DNA of 64,000 nucleotides from Citrobacter sp. MGH106 (GCF_001037495.1 NZ_KQ089822.1:3243938-3307937); one strand, 5' to 3'; positions 37,824 through 48,335 are shown, counted from the first letter of the stretch. The notes: a model not told the origin generated them from the sequence alone. Numbers and translations: made by a program.

Positions 37824-38654
37824 TTATTTGGCTGCCGACATCCATTCCGGTTTCTGGAAGGCACTGTAGATATTTTTCGGATCGTCAATCACCGCACGAT
37901 AGGCCGGAGATTTCACCGCCTCAACGATATCTTTAGCGAACGGTTTATCCGCATCTTCAGTGCGTACCGCGATGATATTTTTCAGGTTCTCATCCAGATG
38001 TTCCTGCTTAATGGCACTGGAGAGATCCAGTTTTGCCGCGACAGCAAAGTTGCCGTTGACCAGCGCCCCGGTTACGCCATCCAGCGTACGCGGCAGTTGC
38101 GCGGCTTCCAGCGGCTTAAAGATCAACCCCTTCGGGTTGCTGGCAATATCGCGCTCGGAAGCTTTGGTCGGATCGATATTGTCTTTAATGGTGATCAGAT
38201 CGATTGATTGCAGGAAGCGCAGACCACGAGCCAGGTTGGTCGGATCGTTTGACAGGGTGATGACATCCCCTTTCTTCAGCTCATCCAGGCTTTTGATTTT
38301 ATGCGAGTAAAAACCCATTCCGGCCGTAGGGACCACAATGAGCTTGCTCAGTTTCAACCCTTTATCAGCGGTGAATTTGTCAAAATAGAGCGAGTGCTGG
38401 AACAAGTTAGCGTCAATGCTACCGTTGGAGAGTGCCATATTCGGCTGGACATAGTCACTGAATTCGCGCACCACTACCTTGTAGCCTTTCTCTTTCAGCG
38501 TCGGGGCAATGGCCTGTTTCACCATATCACCATATGGACCCGGCGCAACACCGAACACGATGGTGTGCGGATCGCTATTCGCATGAGCAAACTGTAATCC
38601 ACAGGCCAACAACAGTACCCCGCTCGCGACGCGTAAACTCTGACGCAATCCCAT
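37824..38654 (-). CDS. sfbA: MetQ/NlpA-family substrate-binding protein (SfbA-like)
   Basis: 276-aa periplasmic binding protein of the NlpA/MetQ family. The N-terminus allows two readings: signal peptidase I cleavage after FAHA (residues about 23-26), or lipidation at the Cys in LLLACGL. The body has the family segments FGVAPGPYGDMV, YVQPNMALSNG and DANLFQH. First gene of sfbABC. No MetJ boxes or SAM riboswitch were seen upstream. Confidence 0.88.
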   Translation of the reverse strand: MGLRQSLRVASGVLLLACGLQFAHANSDPHTIVFGVAPGPYGDMVKQAIAPTLKEKGYKVVVREFSDYVQPNMALSNGSIDANLFQHSLYFDKFTADKGLKLSKLIVVPTAGMGFYSHKIKSLDELKKGDVITLSNDPTNLARGLRFLQSIDLITIKDNIDPTKASERDIASNPKGLIFKPLEAAQLPRTLDGVTGALVNGNFAVAAKLDLSSAIKQEHLDENLKNIIAVRTEDADKPFAKDIVEAVKSPAYRAVIDDPKNIYSAFQKPEWMSAAK

Positions 38655-38689
38655 AACTTCTCCATTTTAACGTTGTGATGTAATGTCCC

Positions 38690-38718
38690 ACGCCGTTCAT
38701 GCGGCGTTGTTTTTTTTG
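38690..38718 (+). terminator. Strong plus-strand terminator antisense to the sfbA leader
   Basis: ACGCCG / CGGCGT stem with a 6-nt loop followed by TTGTTTTTTTT. It points rightward although the nearest genes on both sides are on the minus strand. It may end an antisense or small RNA from the sfbA 5' region, or be a relic. The surrounding gap 38655-38860 shows no gene. Confidence 0.6.
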
Positions 38719-38860
38719 GCCTGCTTAACAGGCTGATTCTTAACATGACACAGATCACAGCCTGCTGCCCTTGAAATTATTTCATGATGTTGCGAAGTAT
38801 GTCGTTGAATGAGTAAGGAAGGCGCTTATGCAAGTTTCAGGAATGAATAGTTGAAAAACG

Positions 38861-38887
38861 AAAAAGCCGGATAGCATCATCCGGCTT
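38861..38887 (-). terminator. Terminator of the porin gene
   Basis: Perfect 9-bp stem AAGCCGGAT / ATCCGGCTT with a 6-nt loop. On the minus strand it is followed by TTT and lies 69 bp after the porin stop. The core also resembles a REP unit. Confidence 0.75.
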
Positions 38888-38955
38888 ATAGGCGGCGCCT
38901 GGTCAAATACCCGATTAGCATCGCACCATCGGGCATCTGTTTTAGCAGGGCGTTC

Positions 38956-40089
38956 TTAGAAATCGTAGCGCAGACGCACCAGGTTCATGTCGCCCAGGTT
39001 GTCGGTGCTGGAGGTAAAGACGTGTTCGTAATCCACACGGAAACCATAATCCAGCTGGAAGCTGATACCCAACCCATTGTCGGTACGCAGATAGTTACGA
39101 CCATTCACGTATTCGATACGGTCGCCCATGAAGTAAGGCTGGATGGATTTAACCGCATACTGACCAACCGGGAATGTGTAACCAGCAAAGTATTCCAGAC
39201 CCCATGCGTCACCAGCAAAGTAGTCGTTAACCGATACTTTTTTGGTGGTCATGAAGTTTTGGTACCAGCCGCCACCCAGTGAGAAGGTCCAGTTGTCCGG
39301 TTTCCAGCTCAGTGCGGTACCAACGATGTTCTGATCGTAAGTTTTGCTACTGTTGCCGCGCATTTCCGCACGGGTATAGTTCCACGCGGTACCCCAGGTT
39401 AAGTCATCAGTGATGTGGTAATCCACGCCCAGAGAGCCACCACCTTTACGCTTGTAGCGCAGGCCGTTATTCGGGTTGTAATCATCGCTGAACAGATAAG
39501 AAGCGTAGAGATCAACATCCCCAACAGCTTTCTTATACTTCAGAGACTTACGCGTGCGATATGAGCCATCGTAGTCGCCATTAATACCGTTACCTGGCGC
39601 CTGACCGATCATGTCGTAGTCCCAGATATCCGTTTTCGCACCGACCACATCATAGTAAATGCTGTTCTGTTGACCGAAGGTCAGTGTACCCCAGGTCGCG
39701 CTTTTCAGACCGGTGTACAGCATACGACGCGTGGTATCGTTGGCGCCGTCAGCGTAGTGATTATCCCAGTTGAACATGGCCGGGAAGTTAACGCCCAGCT
39801 CGTAGTAGCTCACCCAACTGATGTCATCAAACAGATAGTAGTCAGCAGCAAAGCGGAAACGCGTGCCGCCGTCAAAACCATTACGTTTGTAACCATTCTT
39901 ACCATCATCGCCAGCCATATTCTGGAACTGTGGACGAATACTCCCGCCGACGGTGAAGTTAAGACGGCTCAGCGGATTGCCCGCCTGCGGATCTTGTTTC
40001 AGGACCGTGATTTCCGCCTGAGAAGCGAAAGTCGTTAATGCCACTGCTGCGCCGATCGATACCGCCAGCGCTGTTTTTTTTATAGTCAT
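38956..40089 (-). CDS. Outer-membrane porin, general Gram-negative porin family
   Basis: 377-aa outer-membrane beta-barrel. The signal peptide runs to ASQA (about residue 25). The body is rich in alternating Tyr/Gly/Asp strands (FGQQNSIYYDVVG, WVSYYELGVNF) and ends VRLRYDF with the terminal Phe needed for BAM recognition. It is distinct from OmpC/OmpF and no established symbol is recognised. The start is placed at 40089 (MTIKKTALAV), since the upstream 13-codon extension would spoil the signal peptide. Substrate unknown; it is next to, but not clearly co-transcribed with, the sfb genes. Confidence 0.85.
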   Translation of the reverse strand: MTIKKTALAVSIGAAVALTTFASQAEITVLKQDPQAGNPLSRLNFTVGGSIRPQFQNMAGDDGKNGYKRNGFDGGTRFRFAADYYLFDDISWVSYYELGVNFPAMFNWDNHYADGANDTTRRMLYTGLKSATWGTLTFGQQNSIYYDVVGAKTDIWDYDMIGQAPGNGINGDYDGSYRTRKSLKYKKAVGDVDLYASYLFSDDYNPNNGLRYKRKGGGSLGVDYHITDDLTWGTAWNYTRAEMRGNSSKTYDQNIVGTALSWKPDNWTFSLGGGWYQNFMTTKKVSVNDYFAGDAWGLEYFAGYTFPVGQYAVKSIQPYFMGDRIEYVNGRNYLRTDNGLGISFQLDYGFRVDYEHVFTSSTDNLGDMNLVRLRYDF

Positions 40090-40222
40090 GGTTTTACCTT
40101 GATAGATAGCCTGCCAATTATTCAGCATGCAAATATTAACTTTTATTAACCCTGTCGTGTTGGCGGTTTTTTATTGATTTGTGCTGTTAAATATCAAGGA
40201 GTTATCAATTTGTGCCCTATAG

Positions 40223-40257
40223 AAAAAAATACGCACCGATATAAAAAACCGGTGCGT
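40223..40257 (-). terminator. Terminator of the ybbA-ybbP operon
   Basis: ACGCACCG / CGGTGCGT stem; on the minus strand it is followed by ATTTTTTTC. It lies 18 bp after the ybbP stop. Confidence 0.85.
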
Positions 40258-40275
40258 AATCATCACTGAAATGAA

Positions 40276-42690
40276 TTAATTACTGAATTGTCGGAAGAGT
40301 GCTTTACCTTTTAACAGGCGTGCGCCGAGCCATCCGCCACATAATGAGAGCAGCAGCGCCCCGCAAAACGGCAATACTACCCACAGTCGCCAGTCAGGTT
40401 CCCATGGGAAGTCAAAGACTTTGGTTTGCAGAACCGCCAGCGCCGTTTCAGCACCAATGGCCGCCACCAGCCCGGAGACCATCCCCAGCATGGCGAACTC
40501 GCACCACAGCGTGGTACGCAAAAGTTTCTTACCCGCCCCGAGCGTACGCCAGACCACCAGTTCCTGATGACGCTGGCGCATCCCGACCTGAACCTGGGCC
40601 AGGAGCAACAACATGCCGCAGGCAGTTACCAGCACGACCATCACCTCCAGCGCCCGACTGACCTGCTGCAGAACCTGACCAACCTGCTTGAGGATTGCGC
40701 CGATATCCAGCAGGCTGACGGTCGGAAACTCGCGATTAAGCTGTGTCAGCATGCCGTTACCGTTCTCCCAGCGAAAACTGGTCAGCCAGCTTTGCGGCTG
40801 TCCGTCCAGTGCGCCGGAAGGGAAGATAAAGAAGAAGTTAGGCCGCAGACTTTCCCAGTCCACTTTGCGCAGGCTGCTGACCGTGGCACTGAAATCCTGG
40901 GTATCCCCCATAAAGGTCACACGATCGCCGAGCTTCACGTTCAGCCGTTTTGCCAGCCCCTCCTCCATCGATACCTCACCAGCTTTTGGCGGCCAGGTTC
41001 CGGCGGTAATCGGGTTATGATCCGGTCGGGTATCCTGCCAGGTCAGGTTCAATTCACGGTTGAGCGCTTCATCCTGATTGCCCTCGGTCGCCTTATCATT
41101 AATTGCCGTCAGACGCGCCCGCACAATCGGGTAGAACGACTCAGTAATTATCTGATGCTCAGACAGGAAACCCTTCAGCGGTACAACCTGTTCAGTCGCG
41201 ATATTGATAAGGAAGTAGTTTGGGCTTTCCGGCGGCATTTGCTGCTGCCAGCGATCGAGCAGATCGCCACGCAGTACCAGCAACAACGCCAGCAGCATAA
41301 AGGAGAGTGAAAAGGCTGAGAGCTGGCTCAGCGTTGACCAAGGCTGACGCAACAGTCGGCTGACCGCTAAACGCAGCGGCAGCGAGGTTAACGTCATGCC
41401 ACGCAGCATGTTGAGCAGCATCCAGCCCAGCACGCCGCACAGTAGCGCCAGTACGACCGCACCAGCCAGCACCGCCCACAGCAGCATACTGCCACCCATC
41501 AACCCCGCGAGGAGCGCAACAACAACAACCGAAACCAACGGGAGATAAAATTTCAGCGGCCAGACATTTGCCACCACGTCACGGCGCAGCACCCGCAGCG
41601 GCTGCGTGGCCAGTAACAGACGATAAGGACGTAGCCCCACCAGCAGAGAGATAACAGTCATGGTGCCTAATGCCCACAGCCATGGCCACAGACTGGCTGG
41701 CGGCAATTCGCCGGGTAATACGGGCCTGAGCAACACCACCAGAACACGCTCAAACAGTAGCCCACATGCTCCGCCGGTTATGCCAGACAGCGCTAGTACC
41801 ATCAGCCACTGTCCGACAATCAATTTACGCAACTGCGCCCTGCCCGCACCGAGCGTTTTCAAAATCGCCACCAAATCGTACCGACTGCGGCAATAATGAC
41901 TCATCGCCACCGCAACGGCGGCAACCGCCAGCAGCAACGTTAGCAACGCCGACAACAGGAGGAACTGCTGCGAGCGTTCGAGCGATTTCCCTAACGCCCC
42001 TTCATCCTGCTCCAGCCCGTACCAGCGTTGTTCCGGCTTTAGCTGCGGCAACAGCCATTGCTCATACCCTTCCAGTTGCTGCGGCGTACCGCCAAATTTA
42101 TAACGCCATGTCACGCGGCTTCCCGGTTGGACCGCGCCAGTTTTTGCAACATCCGCCATATTCATCATCAGGCGCGGCGCTATCTGGAACGGGTTAAAGC
42201 CGGAATCTGGCTCCTGTACCACTTCTCCGGCAATATGCAGGGTGACGTCACCAACATCGATGGAATCACCGATTTTTAAATTGAGCAGCGCCATCAGGCG
42301 CGGAGCCAGCAGTACAGATCCTGGCTGTGGTTTGAGTCCCGGAGGGTTGGTTTGCAAATTACCATACATCGGGTAAACGTCATCCACCGCTTTGACATTC
42401 GCCAGTTGCGGAGTATCGGCCGCAAAGGTCATAGTAGCGAAGGTCAGCTGTTCGCCCACCTTCAGGCCACGTTGACGCGCCTCATCAATCCATGATGTTG
42501 GCACTTCCCGCGAGCTTTGTAGCGCCCGGTCACCCGCCATAAACTCGCGACTTTGCTGACTCAGCCCTTTTTCCATACGGTCGCTGATGTTGCCCAGCGC
42601 CAGCACGCAGGCCACCGCCAGACTCAGCGCCAGCCAGACGATTAATAATGAAGGTGAGCGCCATTCGCGCCAGAACCAGCGTGCGATCAT
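40276..42690 (-). CDS. ybbP: YbbP, FtsX-like ABC transporter permease
   Basis: 804-aa inner-membrane protein, the same length as E. coli YbbP. It has an N-terminal helix, a periplasmic MacB-like domain, then two sets of FtsX-type helices (LLLSALLTLLLAVAAVAVAM and later segments). With YbbA it forms an ABC complex of the MacB/LolCDE type; the exact cargo is not settled. The start overlaps the ybbA stop by 4 bp. Confidence 0.95.
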   Translation of the reverse strand: MIARWFWREWRSPSLLIVWLALSLAVACVLALGNISDRMEKGLSQQSREFMAGDRALQSSREVPTSWIDEARQRGLKVGEQLTFATMTFAADTPQLANVKAVDDVYPMYGNLQTNPPGLKPQPGSVLLAPRLMALLNLKIGDSIDVGDVTLHIAGEVVQEPDSGFNPFQIAPRLMMNMADVAKTGAVQPGSRVTWRYKFGGTPQQLEGYEQWLLPQLKPEQRWYGLEQDEGALGKSLERSQQFLLLSALLTLLLAVAAVAVAMSHYCRSRYDLVAILKTLGAGRAQLRKLIVGQWLMVLALSGITGGACGLLFERVLVVLLRPVLPGELPPASLWPWLWALGTMTVISLLVGLRPYRLLLATQPLRVLRRDVVANVWPLKFYLPLVSVVVVALLAGLMGGSMLLWAVLAGAVVLALLCGVLGWMLLNMLRGMTLTSLPLRLAVSRLLRQPWSTLSQLSAFSLSFMLLALLLVLRGDLLDRWQQQMPPESPNYFLINIATEQVVPLKGFLSEHQIITESFYPIVRARLTAINDKATEGNQDEALNRELNLTWQDTRPDHNPITAGTWPPKAGEVSMEEGLAKRLNVKLGDRVTFMGDTQDFSATVSSLRKVDWESLRPNFFFIFPSGALDGQPQSWLTSFRWENGNGMLTQLNREFPTVSLLDIGAILKQVGQVLQQVSRALEVMVVLVTACGMLLLLAQVQVGMRQRHQELVVWRTLGAGKKLLRTTLWCEFAMLGMVSGLVAAIGAETALAVLQTKVFDFPWEPDWRLWVVLPFCGALLLSLCGGWLGARLLKGKALFRQFSN

Positions 42691-43373
42691 GCCTCCTCCT
42701 GCAACTGCCCGTTCACCAGACGTAAACGCCTGTCACAGCGTGCCGCCAGTTGCGGATCGTGAGTCACCAGAATCAGAGTCGTGCCGTGTTCACGGTTGAG
42801 GGAAAACAGCAGATCGGCAATTTTGTCTCCGGTTTGTCGGTCCAGGTTGCCTGTTGGCTCATCGGCAAACAGTACGTCAGGGCGCCCGTTAAACGCCCGC
42901 GCCAACGCCACGCGCTGCTGCTCACCGCCTGAGAGTTGAGCAGGAAGGTGGTCGAGACGTTTCCCCAACCCCAGTTGCTCAAGCAATGCTTTCGCACCGT
43001 CGCGGCTTTTCCCGCTATTTTCCCCCCGCAATAACGCGGGCAACTCAACGTTCTCCAACGCATTCAGGGTTGGAATTAACATGAAGGACTGGAAAACAAA
43101 ACCGACATGCTTCGCCCGCAGTTGTGCCCTGGCCTCTTCATCCATAGTATGCAACGGCTGTCCTACCAGGCAGACTTCTCCGCCAGAGCCATCGTCCAGA
43201 CCGGCGAGGATTGCCAGCAGTGTCGATTTTCCCGAGCCCGACTCGCCAATCAACGCAATGGTCTCGGCGCGTTTGACAACCAGTTCAACTCCGGTAAGGA
43301 TGGATAGCTCGTGATCACCCTGACCGACGGATTTCTTAAGATGATGAACTTCAACAATGTTTTCCGCTGGCAT
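42687..43373 (-). CDS. ybbA: YbbA, ABC transporter ATPase
   Basis: 228-aa LolD/MacB-type ATPase. Walker A GESGSGKST, signature LSGGEQQR, Walker B VLFADEPTGNLD. It drives YbbP. Its start codon lies inside the 5' end of tesA, read in the opposite direction, so the two genes overlap by 33 bp head to head. Confidence 0.96.
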   Translation of the reverse strand: MPAENIVEVHHLKKSVGQGDHELSILTGVELVVKRAETIALIGESGSGKSTLLAILAGLDDGSGGEVCLVGQPLHTMDEEARAQLRAKHVGFVFQSFMLIPTLNALENVELPALLRGENSGKSRDGAKALLEQLGLGKRLDHLPAQLSGGEQQRVALARAFNGRPDVLFADEPTGNLDRQTGDKIADLLFSLNREHGTTLILVTHDPQLAARCDRRLRLVNGQLQEEA

Positions 43374-43967
43374 TTGCCCTTCCTGTTCCTGGTCCTGTTA
43401 ACGTTCCGCGCCGCCGCAGCGGACACGTTATTAATTCTGGGTGACAGCCTGAGTGCCGGATACCGTATGTCAGCCAGCGCGGCGTGGCCAGCGCTACTCC
43501 ATGATAAATGGCAAACCAAAACATCTGTGGTGAATGCCAGCATTAGCGGCGACACCTCACAACAGGGTCTGTCCCGTCTGCCCGCATTACTGCAACAGCA
43601 TCAGCCTCGCTGGGTGCTGGTAGAACTTGGCGGCAACGACGGACTACGCGGGTTTCAACCTCAGCAAACCGAACAGACTCTGCGCAAAATATTGCAGGAC
43701 GTGAAGGCCGCGAATGCCGAACCGTTATTGATGCAAATTCGTCTGCCGGCAAACTACGGTCGCCGTTATAATGAAACCTTTAGCGCTATTTATCCAAAGC
43801 TCGCCAAAGAGTTTGATATTCCTCTGTTGCCCTTTTTTATGGAAGAGGTCTATCTGAAACCCCAGTGGATGCAGGATGATGGTATTCATCCAAATCGTGA
43901 CGCCCAGCCGTTTATTGCCGACTGGATGGCGAAACAACTCACTCCTTTAGTTAACCACGACTCGTAA
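43341..43967 (+). CDS. tesA: TesA, periplasmic thioesterase I / protease I / lysophospholipase L1
   Basis: 208-aa SGNH hydrolase with a signal peptide (to RAAA). Block I GDSLSAG holds the catalytic Ser, GGNDGLRG is block III, and DGIHPN carries the Asp/His pair. The start is set at 43341 (MMNFNNVFRW), the E. coli N-terminus, so it overlaps the divergent ybbA start by 33 bp. ybbO follows in the same direction. Confidence 0.96.
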   Translation: MMNFNNVFRWHLPFLFLVLLTFRAAAADTLLILGDSLSAGYRMSASAAWPALLHDKWQTKTSVVNASISGDTSQQGLSRLPALLQQHQPRWVLVELGGNDGLRGFQPQQTEQTLRKILQDVKAANAEPLLMQIRLPANYGRRYNETFSAIYPKLAKEFDIPLLPFFMEEVYLKPQWMQDDGIHPNRDAQPFIADWMAKQLTPLVNHDS

Positions 43968-43995
43968 ATCAACGGAGATCCTGACAGGTAAAGTT

Positions 43996-44766
43996 ATGCA
44001 AAAATCGGTCTTAATAACAGGATGTTCCAGCGGTATCGGCCTGGAAAGCGCGCTTGAGCTAAAGCGCCAGGGTTTTCAAATTCTGGCAGCCTGCCGTAAG
44101 CCTGACGATGTCGCACGTATGAATGGCATGGGATTCACCGGCATATTGCTGGATCTGGATTCGCCAGAAAGTGTGGATCGTGCTGCCGATGAGGTGATCG
44201 CCCTGACCGATAATCGTTTGTATGGGATCTTTAACAACGCAGGATACGGCGTGTATGGTCCGCTGACCACTATCAGCCGTGAACAGATGGAACAACAGTT
44301 TTCCGCCAACTTCTTTGGCGCGCATCAGCTCACTATGCGCCTGCTGCCTGCCATGTTACCGCATGGCGAAGGGCGGATTGTGATGACCTCTTCAGTAATG
44401 GGATTAATCTCCACGCCTGGACGTGGGGCGTACGCCGCCAGTAAATACGCACTGGAAGCGTGGTCCGATGCACTGCGCATGGAACTACGCCACAGTGGAA
44501 TCAAGGTCAGCCTGATTGAACCCGGCCCCATACGTACCCGTTTTACCGAAAACGTTAACCAGACCCAAAGCGATTCTCCTGTCGAAAATCCCGGCATTGC
44601 CGCGCGTTTTACGCTGGGCCCAGAGGCTGTTGTCGCCAAAGTGCGCCATGCTTTTGAAAGTGATAAACCGAAACTGCGCTACCCCGTCACCCTGGTGACC
44701 TGGGCAGTTATGCTGCTGAAACGCCTGTTGCCAGGTCGCGTAATGGACAAAATTTTACAGGGCTGA
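43996..44766 (+). CDS. ybbO: YbbO, short-chain dehydrogenase/reductase
   Basis: 256-aa classical SDR. Cofactor motif TGCSSGIG, NAG-type NNAGYGV, catalytic Ser in SSVMGL and YAASK. E. coli YbbO reduces aldehydes with NADP(H). It follows tesA by 28 bp and precedes cnoX by 59 bp, as in E. coli. Confidence 0.95.
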   Translation: MQKSVLITGCSSGIGLESALELKRQGFQILAACRKPDDVARMNGMGFTGILLDLDSPESVDRAADEVIALTDNRLYGIFNNAGYGVYGPLTTISREQMEQQFSANFFGAHQLTMRLLPAMLPHGEGRIVMTSSVMGLISTPGRGAYAASKYALEAWSDALRMELRHSGIKVSLIEPGPIRTRFTENVNQTQSDSPVENPGIAARFTLGPEAVVAKVRHAFESDKPKLRYPVTLVTWAVMLLKRLLPGRVMDKILQG

Positions 44767-44771
44767 GTTGA

Positions 44772-45680
<909 letters not shown>

Positions 45681-45693
45681 TCTGCGTGATTTT

Positions 45694-45720
45694 GCCCGAT
45701 GACGCTTACGCTCATCGGGC
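45694..45720. terminator. Hairpin between convergent cnoX and fetB
   Basis: Perfect 9-bp stem GCCCGATGA / TCATCGGGC with a 9-nt loop, 14 bp after cnoX; A-rich after the stem. REP-like half sequence GCATCCGGCAT follows at about 45732. Confidence 0.7.
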
Positions 45721-45746
45721 CTAGAAAAAACGCATCCGGCATCACA

Positions 45747-46526
45747 TCACGGCTTTTTCAAATGCGTCACCACCAGTTGGTGGCGCGAATTGTAGAATTT
45801 CCGGTAAGTGAGATAACAGGCAATAATGGTCGACAGGCTGGCGGTAGAAAGCAGCATAAAGGTCACCATTATCTGATACTTAATTGCTTTTACCGGATCG
45901 ATACCAGCAAAGATCAAGCCCGACATCATCCCTGGTAAGCTCACCAGTCCCACAGTTTTCGCTGAATCGATCGTCGGGATCAATGACGCACGAATGCTGT
46001 CGCGAATAAGCGGCGCAGACGCCACTTTCGGCGTGGCACCGAGGCTCAATTTCTCCTGGATTTGCTGCTGCTCGCTGTTAAACCGCTGCCCCAGGTTGTT
46101 GTAACATAACCCGACCGCCACCATCGCATTACCTGCGATCATGCCGGAAATTGGGATCACCTGCATTGGCGCGAATTCGATGGAACCGGACAGAACCAGA
46201 ACAGCCAGCGTCACTCCCGCTCCCGACGTAATGGCGATAAACGACGAGATAAAGGCTTTATCAATATATTTACTGCGTTTTTGCGCGTTATACGCAGCGT
46301 TAAAGCAGATAAACAGCACCATCACTAGAGTCAGAATGCTGTGGTTAACACCAAAGATATATTTCAGCACATAGCCGACGATAATAAGCTGGATCACCGC
46401 CCGGCAAACGCTCCAGAGAATATCTTTTTCCAGCGCCAGTTTTTCTTTGTGACTAATCAGTATCGCCACTACCACCAGCATCATCGCTAACGCCAGTGAT
46501 TCATTGGTAATATTATGCTCGTTCAT
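45747..46526 (-). CDS. fetB: FetB, iron-export-linked membrane permease
   Basis: 259-aa inner-membrane protein with about seven helices (UPF0014 family), partner of FetA. The pair increases resistance to peroxide when iron is high, probably by exporting iron. The start is set at MNEHNITNES (46526), which overlaps fetA by 14 bp as in E. coli; the upstream in-frame extension runs into fetA. Confidence 0.95.
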   Translation of the reverse strand: MNEHNITNESLALAMMLVVVAILISHKEKLALEKDILWSVCRAVIQLIIVGYVLKYIFGVNHSILTLVMVLFICFNAAYNAQKRSKYIDKAFISSFIAITSGAGVTLAVLVLSGSIEFAPMQVIPISGMIAGNAMVAVGLCYNNLGQRFNSEQQQIQEKLSLGATPKVASAPLIRDSIRASLIPTIDSAKTVGLVSLPGMMSGLIFAGIDPVKAIKYQIMVTFMLLSTASLSTIIACYLTYRKFYNSRHQLVVTHLKKP

Positions 46527-47190
46527 TGCTTGCTTCCTGCATCTCTCCGGCATGCGGCTGAAGGGTAATGATATTATCCGCATGATTAATTTCATCTTTG
46601 TCGTGCGTAACCCACAGCACTGCGATATTTTTCTCGCGAACGTAGCGGTGAATTAATTCATTCACGTTGCGTTTATTGGCCTCATCCAGTGCGCTGGTTA
46701 TTTCATCCAGCAACAGGATTTTGGGCAGAAACTGCAAATTGCGAATTAATGAGATACGCTGTTTTTCGCCTCCGGAGAGTTCATTAATATTTTTTTTGAG
46801 GATCTCCTCAGGCAGTTCAAAGCGGGCCAAGTCGGCCAGAAACGTATCAGGTTCAGGGCGTTTATTGCGGATTTGCCACGGGAAAATAAGGTTATCGTAG
46901 ACAGTATCGCCAAACAAAGCGGGGGTTTGCGCGCAATAAGAAACCTGCTGACGATAAGCTTCGGGTTTGAGGGTAGTTATCTCCTTTCCCTCAAAAATAA
47001 TCTCACCGGCACTCGGGCTAATTAACGACGCCACAATCTTCAGTAACGTACTTTTACCGCAGCCGGACTGACCGGTAATCAGCTTAAATTCCCCGGCGTT
47101 GAGATTAAAACTGATGTTATTGAGAATTTTCGTCGTTCCCGCCTGCCAGGCGACATTTTTTAACTGAAGCAACATTCTGCTTTCTTCCAT
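46513..47190 (-). CDS. fetA: FetA, ATPase of the FetAB iron exporter
   Basis: 225-aa ABC ATPase. Walker A GQSGCGKST, signature LSGGEKQR, Walker B ILLLDEITSALD. Same length as in E. coli. Its upstream region carries an ERIC element (47228-47322), which separates it from the divergent qmcA promoter. Confidence 0.95.
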   Translation of the reverse strand: MEESRMLLQLKNVAWQAGTTKILNNISFNLNAGEFKLITGQSGCGKSTLLKIVASLISPSAGEIIFEGKEITTLKPEAYRQQVSYCAQTPALFGDTVYDNLIFPWQIRNKRPEPDTFLADLARFELPEEILKKNINELSGGEKQRISLIRNLQFLPKILLLDEITSALDEANKRNVNELIHRYVREKNIAVLWVTHDKDEINHADNIITLQPHAGEMQEASNERA

Positions 47191-47227
47191 TACAGATCCC
47201 TTTTTTACATCTTTCGTGCAGACAGTC

Positions 47228-47322
<95 letters not shown>

Positions 47323-47351
47323 TCCCTGTAATTTATTATAGGGGAGCCCAC

Positions 47352-47384
47352 CCTGATTAATCGGGTATAATTTGATTAATCAGG
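47352..47384 (+). promoter_or_regulatory. qmcA promoter with a perfect 11-bp dyad around the -10 box
   Basis: CCTGATTAATC (47352-47362) and GATTAATCAGG (47374-47384) are perfect inverted repeats with an 11-bp spacer that contains TATAAT (47366-47371). Each arm also holds the self-palindrome GATTAATC; the two copies lie 19 bp centre to centre. No good -35 is seen. This looks like an operator for an unknown regulator overlapping the promoter core. A clear ribosome site AGGAGG follows at 47404-47409. Confidence 0.65.
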
Positions 47385-47417
47385 TAGTAAAGGACAGCAC
47401 AACAGGAGGTTTCATCA

Positions 47418-48335
47418 ATGCTCATTTTTATCCCCATTCTCATTTTTGTCGCGCTGGTAATCGTCGGCGCAGGCGTCAAAATCGTCCCGCAGGGATACCA
47501 GTGGACAGTGGAGCGTTTTGGCCGTTACACCAAAACCCTGCAGCCAGGCTTAAGTCTCGTGGTGCCCTTCATGGATAGAATTGGTCGTAAGATCAATATG
47601 ATGGAGCAGGTTCTCGATATCCCGTCGCAGGAAGTTATCTCCAAAGATAACGCCAACGTTTCTATCGATGCAGTGTGCTTTATTCAGGTGATCGACGCGC
47701 CGAAAGCAGCATATGAAGTCAGTAATCTTGAACTGGCGATCATCAACCTGACCATGACCAACATTCGTACCGTTCTCGGCTCCATGGAGCTGGATGAAAT
47801 GCTCTCCCAGCGTGATAACATCAACACACGTCTGCTGCATATCGTTGATGAAGCCACCAATCCCTGGGGCATCAAAATCACCCGAATTGAGATCCGCGAT
47901 GTACGCCCACCGGCTGAACTTATCGACGCGATGAACGCCCAGATGAAAGCGGAACGTACCAAACGCGCCTACATTCTTGAAGCCGAAGGGATCCGCCAGG
48001 CGGAGATCGTCAAAGCGGAAGGTGAGAAGCAGTCGAAAATACTGAAAGCGGAAGGTGAACGCCAGTCCGCGTTTTTACAGGCAGAAGCGCGCGAACGTTC
48101 CGCCGAAGCCGAAGCTCGTGCAACTCAGATGGTTTCGGAGGCGATTGCCGCCGGGGATATTCAGGCGGTGAACTACTTCGTGGCTCAGAAATACACCGAA
48201 GCGCTGCAACAAATCGGTTCGTCAAATAACAGTAAAGTGGTGATGATGCCACTGGACGCCAGCAGCCTGATGGGCTCGATTGCCGGCATCAGCGAATTAA
48301 TTAAGGACAGCGCCAGCGAACGGAAAAAATCATGA
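47418..48335 (+). CDS. qmcA: QmcA, SPFH/band-7 membrane protein
   Basis: 305-aa protein with one N-terminal helix (about 2-22), an SPFH domain (about 24-180), then an Ala/Glu-rich coiled coil ([20 protein letters not shown]). E. coli QmcA interacts with the FtsH-HflKC system and forms membrane microdomain-like complexes. It overlaps ybbJ by 4 bp. Confidence 0.95.
   Translation: MLIFIPILIFVALVIVGAGVKIVPQGYQWTVERFGRYTKTLQPGLSLVVPFMDRIGRKINMMEQVLDIPSQEVISKDNANVSIDAVCFIQVIDAPKAAYEVSNLELAIINLTMTNIRTVLGSMELDEMLSQRDNINTRLLHIVDEATNPWGIKITRIEIRDVRPPAELIDAMNAQMKAERTKRAYILEAEGIRQAEIVKAEGEKQSKILKAEGERQSAFLQAEARERSAEAEARATQMVSEAIAAGDIQAVNYFVAQKYTEALQQIGSSNNSKVVMMPLDASSLMGSIAGISELIKDSASERKKS

Noticed and set aside
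38655-38955. MetJ boxes or SAM riboswitch upstream of the sfb operon
   Set aside because: No AGACGTCT-like repeats and no riboswitch core seen, only a plus-strand terminator and the porin terminator.
40426-41310. 294-aa frame antisense to ybbP
   Set aside because: Arg/His/Gln-rich shadow translation opposite a conserved permease frame.
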